Source: Sedimentisphaerales bacterium (lineage in GTDB: Bacteria > Planctomycetota > Phycisphaerae > Sedimentisphaerales > SG8-4). From it: a stretch of 6,746 nucleotides of DNA. Under the pieces are notes generated by a model, which did no database searches, was not told where the DNA came from, and saw nothing but the letters and a program-made list of their open reading frames with translations. The stretch is taken from NCBI GenBank assembly GCA_016932895.1, contig JAFGCA010000544.1, forward strand, positions 1-6,746. The letters are read 5' to 3'. Below, piece by piece: positions 1 to 4,928 of this stretch (its first letter is position 1; every line of letters starts with the position of its first letter). The position numbers and the translations under genes are program-made.

Positions 1-718
1 GACGTCCAAACAGTGTCGCCTTTTCTGATTTCAGCCGTAAAATATCCTGCTGAGCAGGGAGAATCTTCAGATTTTTCAGCCACAGCATGGCATCGTCGCG
101 ACCGCCGGCCTGAACGATGAGCAGATCGGCCTCAATCAGCGGCGCCGCGGCAATCCCCCAGATCGGCACCTTGCCCCGGTACTCTTCCTTCAGGTCGCGA
201 CTCCAGAGGACGCGTCCGGAGGGGGCGTCAAAGCAGAACAGATGTCCCATCGTCCCGAGCGAATAGGCGCGGCCGTCGGCGACGGTTACGGCGGCGCGCG
301 GTCCGGCCTGATAGCCCACGCGCTCATACTCGCAATCGTACACGTACGACCACAGCGCCTCCCCGTTCGTCGCGTCGAAGCAATGCACGCGTTCCTGTTC
401 GGCGCCCGCCTTGACACGATCCGTCACAAACACCCGGCCGTCAACCACGGTCGGCCCGCTGTAGCCGCTACCGATTTCGGCTCGCCATTTGATGGGGATC
501 TGCTCGGAGGCGAACCGCTCCAGCGCGCCCGTTTCGCTCCACACGCCATCGCGACTGGGCCCGCGCCATTGGGGCCAGTCGGCACCCGGGGATCGCGGTC
601 CCAAGACGGCCGTCATGACGACAACCGACGCCACGATCGCTCGCCGGCGGCGTCGGCCTTCCACCGCAACGCATCCCGGTCTCCCACCGGCTCGACGATT
701 CAGAGTGCGGATCTGCAT
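1..718 (-). CDS. Exported PQQ-like beta-propeller repeat protein, 5' part only
   Basis: The gene reads leftward from ATG 718-716 and is open to position 1, so 239 residues are visible and the C-terminus lies outside. The start is supported by GGAGG (plus-strand cctcc, 727-731) 8 nt upstream. Residues 1-46 are an unusually arginine-rich N-region followed by a hydrophobic stretch (about 27-39), read as a Sec-type signal. Next comes WPQWRGPSRDG (48-58), the typical opening of planctomycete outer-membrane-assembly-like/PQQ-like propeller proteins. Two propeller blades follow, with HCFDATNGEALW (112-123) and FCFDAPSGRVLW (161-172), then GIAAAPLI and VQAGGRDDA. Such proteins are exported 8-bladed propellers of mostly unknown role. 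It is transcribed divergently from the sugar-enzyme genes. After residue about 210 the expected next blade (a V-x-A-x-D-x-x-T-G-type stretch) is absent, although the frame stays open; see findings. Family call confident; function unknown. Confidence 0.85.
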   Translation of the reverse strand, partial: MQIRTLNRRAGGRPGCVAVEGRRRRRAIVASVVVMTAVLGPRSPGADWPQWRGPSRDGVWSETGALERFASEQIPIKWRAEIGSGYSGPTVVDGRVFVTDRVKAGAEQERVHCFDATNGEALWSYVYDCEYERVGYQAGPRAAVTVADGRAYSLGTMGHLFCFDAPSGRVLWSRDLKEEYRGKVPIWGIAAAPLIEADLLIVQAGGRDDAMLWLKNLKILPAQQDILRLKSEKATLFGR

Positions 719-775
719 TCGACTGTCCTCCACCTCTGTGTTCGGCCGGCCCCACGTATTACCGGCCCGGGCGTC

Positions 776-804
776 ACTTTAGCAGCATCCGCCCGCTCCG
801 ACAA
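776..804 (-). promoter_or_regulatory. Candidate sigma70-type promoter for the leftward propeller gene
   Basis: Read on the minus strand, TTGTCG (804-799) and TAAAGT (781-776) are separated by 17 nt. Each matches four of six consensus bases. A start site near 769 would give a leader of about 50 nt before the ATG at 718. This is a pattern match only; planctomycete promoter consensus may differ. Confidence 0.35.
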
Positions 805-963
805 GACGAAAAGCCTTCCGCCTTTTGCGGTCTCTGTGCAGCCTCTCAGGCACCATTATTCCCGACCCTGGACAGCCACGGGTGGCAGCGTCAAGTCCGA
901 AGGACTGGGCGATGGCGCAACGCCCCGGCTCGGATAGCATCCCATGCAACAGACAAGTCCCCC

Positions 964-980
964 ATCGCCAAGCTGGCGAT
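964..980. repeat. Perfect 7-bp inverted repeat, operator-like
   Basis: ATCGCCA (964-970), AGC, then TGGCGAT (974-980) forms a perfect palindrome with a 3-nt centre. Its last base is the first base of a TTGACA box (980-985). It could be a regulator site or a small hairpin; no U-run follows, so it is not a rho-independent terminator. Confidence 0.4.
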
Positions 981-1034
981 TGACACTGCCACCCGCCCCT
1001 TCGATAGGGCCTGAAGACCGGCGCGTTTTGCAGG

Positions 1035-1063
1035 CTGGCAATGACCGACCGAGACGCTATAAT
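1035..1063 (+). promoter_or_regulatory. Strong candidate sigma70-type promoter of the isomerase-like/GxGYxYP operon
   Basis: CTGGCA (1035-1040, four of six) and a perfect TATAAT (1058-1063) are separated by exactly 17 nt. Transcription would begin near 1070, giving a leader of about 65 nt before the ATG at 1135. It is the only full-consensus -10 seen in the intergenic region, and it lies within an inverted repeat (1041-1089), which suggests control by a repressor. Confidence 0.6.
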
Positions 1064-1089
1064 CGTTTTCACGCAATCGGTCGCGTCAT
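1041..1089. repeat. Interrupted 12-bp inverted repeat flanking the -10 box
   Basis: The left arm ATGACCGACCGA (1041-1052) lies in the promoter spacer. The right arm TCGGTCGCGTCAT (1077-1089) lies just after the predicted start site. All 12 left-arm bases pair with the right arm if one C is bulged. The 24-nt centre contains TATAAT. The layout suits a dimeric or looping repressor covering the promoter; this role is inferred. Confidence 0.4.
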
Positions 1090-1134
1090 GCACTGACAGT
1101 ACCATGTCCTTTGGTTGAAAGGAAAGGGATTACG

Positions 1135-2601
1135 ATGAACGCACTACCGCCTTCCGCAGGTTCACATCTCTCCCGTCGGACGTTTTTGCAGGCCGCCGGC
1201 GGCACGGCCGCCAGTCTCTCCATGATTTCGCAGCACTGGCTGGGCTCTTTGGCGCTGGCTCAACCGGGCGGACGGCCCAAGCGACCCGCGGTCGTACGCA
1301 CAGCTTTCATCTATCCACCGAGCGCAGCGTTGCACGAGGTGGGCTACTATAGCTGGCCCGGCTCGACCTTCGACGCCGAGGGCCGTCAGGCGCAGTATAC
1401 CGCCCGACTCGAAGCCATCCAGCGCAAGCTCGGCATGCGTATCGACATCGAGAAGTCGTCCCTCGACACAAGCGACAACGTGACGCGATTCATCAGGGAG
1501 GTCAAGGCCGATCCGCCCGACGGACTCTTCCTGGTGCCCTTCAAGAAGGGGCACTGGCCGCACGTGACGCGTATCGTGAAAGAGACGAAAATCCCCACCG
1601 TCGTGCTCGCCACGTTGGGCGTGCTCCTGGTCGGACACGTCCGCGAGCTTCACCGCACGCCGGGCGTCTACATGATCAGCTCGCTGGACAACCTCGACGC
1701 CGTCGAGCAGGGCATGCGCATGATCCGCGCGGCGTCCTGGATGAAACAGAGCTGCATCCTGAACATCGCCCGGGCCGACGGCGCCGACCGAACGGTCCCG
1801 CATCTGGGCACCAAAGTCCGCACGGTAGCCAACACGGGCTTCATCGAGGAATTCAAGGGGACGCAGGCGACGCGTGAGGTCAAGCGGCTCGCCGCCGCCT
1901 ACCACGACAACGCCACGAAGGTGGTCCAGCCCGACGAGAGGGACATTCTCGACGCGGCCCGCGCGTGCTTTGCGTTGAAACGCGTGGTGGAGAGCGAGAA
2001 AGTCGACGCCGTGATGATGGACTGCCTGCCCGGGCTCAAGCACCCGCATCAGCACGTCCCGCCCTGCATGGGATTCATGACCCTGCGCGACGAGGGCATT
2101 CCGGCCGGCTGCGAGTCGGACCTCGACGCCACGCTGACGATGATGCTCTATCAATACCTCTTCGACAAGCCCGGCTTCCAGCACAATCCCGTGGTCGAGA
2201 CCGAGAGAAACCACTACTTCTGCGCCCATTGCACCAGCGCCTCGAGAATGAAGGGTCCGGGCACCAAGCCGGAACCCTACATGCTGATGAACCACGCCGA
2301 GGCCGGCTGGGGCTGCGTGCCCAGGGTGTTGTTTACACCGGGGCAGGAGGTGACCATCGCGAAGTATCTTTCCGTGCGGTCCGATTCCGAGACGCCGCAG
2401 ATGCTGGTGTATTCGGGCGAGATGGTGGGCTGCCCCAGCGTTCCGCCGGCCGGCGGCTGCCGCACCAACGCGGAAACGACCATCAACGAACTGGACGACG
2501 TCGCCGATCTCAAGGGCCACCATCTCGTCATGGCTTACGGCGAACATGCAAAGTCATTGCGCCGGTTCTGCCGGCTCTACGGCATCGAGGCGGTGGTTTA
2601 A
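1135..2601 (+). CDS. Tat-exported L-fucose/L-arabinose isomerase-fold protein (sugar isomerase-like)
   Basis: This is a 488-residue protein. ATG 1135 is preferred over TTG 1111 because GGAAAGG (1121-1127) sits 7 nt before it and because it gives a compact Tat leader: SRRTFLQ at 13-19, a hydrophobic stretch to about 42, and an ALA|Q cleavage site. The N-terminal half has alternating strand/helix character, e.g. PDGLFLVPFKKGHW and TKIPTVVLATLGVLLVG. The second half has the FucI/AraA-like layout: a deep-pocket acidic motif CESDLDATLTMMLYQYL with E327, a second acidic cluster VVETERN (E355, E357) before CAHC (363-366), and a C-terminal GHHLVMAYGEH (H462, H463) leading to LCxLxGIE-type ending. In FucI-type enzymes the Mn-binding residues are two acids and a late histidine, so these are the likely equivalents. 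Most such isomerases are cytosolic, so export is odd, although Tat exports folded, metal-loaded proteins. The stop is 3 nt before the next gene. Fold call fairly sure; reaction and substrate unknown. Confidence 0.8.
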   Translation: MNALPPSAGSHLSRRTFLQAAGGTAASLSMISQHWLGSLALAQPGGRPKRPAVVRTAFIYPPSAALHEVGYYSWPGSTFDAEGRQAQYTARLEAIQRKLGMRIDIEKSSLDTSDNVTRFIREVKADPPDGLFLVPFKKGHWPHVTRIVKETKIPTVVLATLGVLLVGHVRELHRTPGVYMISSLDNLDAVEQGMRMIRAASWMKQSCILNIARADGADRTVPHLGTKVRTVANTGFIEEFKGTQATREVKRLAAAYHDNATKVVQPDERDILDAARACFALKRVVESEKVDAVMMDCLPGLKHPHQHVPPCMGFMTLRDEGIPAGCESDLDATLTMMLYQYLFDKPGFQHNPVVETERNHYFCAHCTSASRMKGPGTKPEPYMLMNHAEAGWGCVPRVLFTPGQEVTIAKYLSVRSDSETPQMLVYSGEMVGCPSVPPAGGCRTNAETTINELDDVADLKGHHLVMAYGEHAKSLRRFCRLYGIEAVV

Positions 2602-2604
2602 TCC

Positions 2605-4371
2605 ATGTGGCGTGCGTTTGCCCAAAGCGGCCTGTTGCTGGTTCTGACTCTGGCGCCGCTCGGCGCTTCGGCGGCGCCGGCGCGGTGGTGGCCCCGACAG
2701 CGTTCGCCGAAAGCCGTCGTCCGGGTGCCCGGCTGGGGACCGAAGGCCGAAAGTCCCGGGCCCCTGCTCGTCACCGGTTCCCTGGGGGCGACACACATGC
2801 TTGCCCAGTCGCTCGCCGGCCTGGCGGCCCAGGCCGTCAACGAGGGACGAAGCGACGAGATGGTGTGGATCGAGACGGACAATCCCAGCTATCGCCTCTG
2901 GTATGCGGGCCTGATCGAGCGCCTCGAACTTGAAGAGCGCGGGGCGTTCGATCCCTGGCAGCTCGTGGATCGCTACCGCAAAACGGGTCTGATCGCCGGG
3001 TACGTGCTCTACCGGTACGACCGCTCGGCGGGCCGGGTTAACCAGTGGCGCGCGGAGATGGACATGTCGGCCAACGTCGCGACGACCGTGGCGGGTCTGC
3101 GACGTGCCGTGCTCGTCGAGGAGCAACTGGAGGCAACCGCGCAGCAGCACGGGCTTACAAAGCTCTTCGACGCCAGGGCAATGACACCGGCCGAGTGCTT
3201 CGAGACGTTCAAGCCTCAGCTCAACCGCACCACTATGCTGACCCAGGACCCGAAGGTGCCGCACAACCGGGCGATGGCAATTGCACACAAATGCGCCGTC
3301 GCATATGGCACGCAAGCCCCGGTCGGCGAGATCATGGCGTCGCTGGAGCCGCCCGCGCCCATCATGGGCTGGAATTGCGGCGGCGAGGACGAACACACCG
3401 CCCTGCCCTCGCGTTTCGGGCACATCCAGACCGCCTCCAACTGGGCGCTGAATCTCCCGATCCTGTCGGCGGGAACCGACGCGTACGAGGGGGCCAAGAT
3501 CAAGACGCTCGACCCGGGTGACATCGACTGGGACGACGAGCGTCACGCGGTGAGCTTCGTCCTCAGCGACGGCGACAACGTCCAGTGGATGCTGGGCAAT
3601 TTCTTCACGAACCCCGCGTATTGGTCGAGCTCCTACAGCGGCGCGGTCCCGTTCGGCTGGACCTCCTGTCCGGCCCACCTGTCCCAGGTCTGCCCCGAGG
3701 CGCTGGATTACCTCGCGCGAACGCAGCCGGCCCACGCCTCGATCATCGAATACGGCGGCGGCTACCACTATCCCGACCTCTTCGGCGCCTCGCGGGACGA
3801 CCCGAAGCTGCTGGAGAAGTACGCCCGGCGCGTCAGCGAGCACATGCAGCGCACGGGCGCGAGAATCTTCGGTTTCATCTGTATGGACGTCGACAGCCCG
3901 GCCGCCCGCCACGCCTACGAGGTCTACGCCGCACACATCGAAGGACTCGTGGGCATGATCGCCGTGCAGTACTATCCCTACGACGGTGGCGATGGCGAGG
4001 TCTTCTGGGTCAGGAATGCCCGGGGCGTCGAGATTCCGGTGGCCACGTGCAAGTTCTCGCTCTGGCGCGATGCACACTGGCCGCGCGGGGGCGACCCGGC
4101 GAAGATCGCCCGGCTGATCAATGAGTCGGCCGCCCGGGCCCAGGCCCGAAACGAGCGATTGCATTGCTGGACGGTCGTGCACGCATGGTCGCGCTTCGAG
4201 CGAGAATCCGACCCGACCGAATCGCAGGCGGGCCCGGCCCCGGCCGCCTGGTGCGCCCAGCGGCTCGACAAGAATGTCGCGGTGGTCTCACCGGAGGAGT
4301 TGCTGTGGCGCATGCGGATGAAGCACGACCCGGAAGCAACGAAAGCAATCATCAACCGACACAAAGACTGA
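2605..4371 (+). CDS. Secreted GxGYxYP-family putative glycoside hydrolase
   Basis: This is a 588-residue protein. ATG 2605 follows the previous stop by 3 nt, so translation is probably coupled; GGTGG 8 nt upstream is only a weak ribosome site. Residues 1-23 form a Sec signal peptide (hydrophobic LLLVLTL, cleavage at ASA|A). The family-naming motif is complete as GGGYHYP at 384-390. A second family hallmark, SFVLSDGDNVQW (317-328), offers acidic residues D322 and D324. The usual two-part layout fits: an N-terminal domain at about 35-270 and the GxGYxYP C-terminal domain at about 310-565. The family is common in Bacteroidetes and Planctomycetes polysaccharide loci and is called a putative glycoside hydrolase by fold; its substrate is not established. 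Its pairing with an exported isomerase-fold protein suggests both act on the same sugar or glycan. Length looks complete. Codon use matches the neighbours. Confidence 0.88.
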   Translation: MWRAFAQSGLLLVLTLAPLGASAAPARWWPRQRSPKAVVRVPGWGPKAESPGPLLVTGSLGATHMLAQSLAGLAAQAVNEGRSDEMVWIETDNPSYRLWYAGLIERLELEERGAFDPWQLVDRYRKTGLIAGYVLYRYDRSAGRVNQWRAEMDMSANVATTVAGLRRAVLVEEQLEATAQQHGLTKLFDARAMTPAECFETFKPQLNRTTMLTQDPKVPHNRAMAIAHKCAVAYGTQAPVGEIMASLEPPAPIMGWNCGGEDEHTALPSRFGHIQTASNWALNLPILSAGTDAYEGAKIKTLDPGDIDWDDERHAVSFVLSDGDNVQWMLGNFFTNPAYWSSSYSGAVPFGWTSCPAHLSQVCPEALDYLARTQPAHASIIEYGGGYHYPDLFGASRDDPKLLEKYARRVSEHMQRTGARIFGFICMDVDSPAARHAYEVYAAHIEGLVGMIAVQYYPYDGGDGEVFWVRNARGVEIPVATCKFSLWRDAHWPRGGDPAKIARLINESAARAQARNERLHCWTVVHAWSRFERESDPTESQAGPAPAAWCAQRLDKNVAVVSPEELLWRMRMKHDPEATKAIINRHKD

Positions 4372-4397
4372 AACACGGAATGCAGAAAGGAGCTACG

Positions 4398-4610
4398 ATG
4401 GGCTCACGGCATACCGTTTCGCGTCGGACCTTCGTCACGAAGTCGCTGGGCACCGCGGCAGGGTTGAGCCTCTGGGGGACGACACAGTCCTGGGCCGGCG
4501 CGAACGACCGAATGCGCATCGCCGTCGTCGGCACGCACGGACACGGGTTCGGAAGTCATATCAAGAGCTACCCGTTTCTGCCCAACGTGGAAGTCGCGGT
4601 TTTCGCTTGA
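4398..4610 (+). pseudogene. Truncated Tat-exported Gfo/Idh/MocA-family oxidoreductase
   Basis: Translation from ATG 4398, with AAAGGAG at 4386-4392 5 nt before it, gives only 70 residues before TGA 4608-4610. Residues 8-13 (SRRTFV) begin a Tat leader running to about 34. Residues 39-69 are the first beta-alpha-beta of a Rossmann domain: MRIAVVGTHGHGFGSHI with the Gly-rich loop, then LPNVEVAVF. Intact members usually exceed 350 residues, use NAD(P) bound in this fold, and act on sugars or sugar derivatives. Here the reading ends exactly where the acidic cofactor-binding residue after the second strand is expected. The gene lies 26 nt after the GxGYxYP stop, so it belonged to the same transcription unit. 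The product cannot form a working enzyme; a sequencing or assembly error is an alternative explanation. Confidence 0.7.
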
Positions 4611-4644
4611 CCGAGGGGCCGCCGAGGCGTATAAAGGAGGGGTG
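4606..4644 (+). pseudogene. Out-of-frame remnant continuing the Gfo/Idh/MocA gene
   Basis: In the +1 frame relative to the truncated gene, the sequence reads LDRGAAEAYKGGV before TAG 4645-4647. A C-D-x-D-x-x-x-A-E-A-(Y/F) stretch is what normally follows VEVAV in this family, so the reading matches the next helix. A small deletion near 4605-4608 would explain the change of frame. Nothing family-like is seen after 4644. The remnant is short, so chance similarity is possible. Confidence 0.4.
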
Positions 4645-4713
4645 TAGGAGAAGGCTGCGGAGTGTGGCGCCTTTCGGCAAATCCGTCGGCATTCTCACTC
4701 GAGGGAGGGCTTA

Positions 4714-4788
4714 TGGCCCGGAGGATTTCGCCCCAATCTTGGTTTGGCTTTCGGCCGGGAACATCGGACGGCGTTCCTGGCCCGGAGG
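4714..4788 (+). repeat. Direct repeat pair TGGCCCGGAGG
   Basis: The same 11 bases occur at 4714-4724 and 4778-4788, a 64-nt period, inside the gene-less stretch. Two copies only; the flanking bases differ. This could be the mark of an old duplication, or chance in GC-rich sequence. Confidence 0.3.
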
Positions 4789-4796
4789 CTCTCAAG

Positions 4797-4810
4797 GCCG
4801 ACGCGTCGGC
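4797..4810. repeat. Perfect 14-bp palindrome
   Basis: GCCGACGCGTCGGC is identical to its reverse complement. It lies 119 nt before the start of the LamG gene. No T-run follows, so it is not a typical rho-independent terminator. A regulator site or part of a dispersed palindromic element are both possible. Confidence 0.4.
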
Positions 4811-4928
4811 ATGGGCCCGCTGCTCCCGGGCAAACGCGGAAACCACCGGTCAATCCCAATCGCAACGATGCGATGGATCACGCGCCTTACAAATCTTCTC
4901 TTTCGCACAACATGGAGGATACGGAACC

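Larger units (their letters stand above)
719..1134. other. Divergent intergenic region
   Basis: This 416-nt stretch separates two divergently transcribed genes. Open frames inside it carry no recognisable domain and no good ribosome binding site. It holds one candidate promoter for each direction (776-804 leftward, 1035-1063 rightward), an isolated TTGACA at 980-985 with only a weak GATAGG 17 nt downstream, and two inverted repeats (964-980 and 1041-1089). No RNA gene or terminator was recognised. Confidence 0.6.
4611..4928. other. Gene-less stretch between the broken oxidoreductase and the LamG protein
   Basis: Apart from the short remnant to 4644, I see no supportable gene. Several overlapping frames are open on both strands, but none carries a recognised domain. 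It contains a direct repeat of TGGCCCGGAGG (4714-4724 and 4778-4788), a 14-bp palindrome (4797-4810), and the ribosome binding site of the next gene. An ATG at 4713 with GGGAGGG (4703-4709) upstream is in frame with the next gene; see that entry. The stretch may be a dispersed repeat plus a native leader. Confidence 0.5.

Noticed and set aside
1..88. Start of an RdgC-like gene on the minus strand (MLWLKNL resembles the RdgC N-terminus MLWFKNL)
   Set aside because: Similarity ends after about seven residues, there is no ribosome binding site, and the ATG is in frame within the propeller gene.
242..937. 231-codon plus-strand open frame opposite the propeller gene
   Set aside because: It overlaps the start and promoter region of the minus-strand gene, has no family features, and its product is Arg/Pro/Ala-rich.
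1162..2547. 461-codon open frame on the minus strand opposite the isomerase-like gene
   Set aside because: It is an antisense shadow caused by GC-rich codon use. It has no ribosome site and its product is low-complexity (His/Arg/Val/Gly-rich), while the plus strand carries a clear family.
1965..2933. 322-codon plus-strand open frame spanning the junction of the two operon genes
   Set aside because: It overlaps both real genes out of frame and is Arg/Gly-rich with no domain.
2554..4182. 542-codon minus-strand open frame opposite the GxGYxYP gene
   Set aside because: Same antisense effect; no domain is recognisable and the plus-strand frame holds complete family motifs.
4797..4830. Rho-independent terminator at the 14-bp palindrome
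   Set aside because: No loop and no T-run; the following bases are GC-rich.
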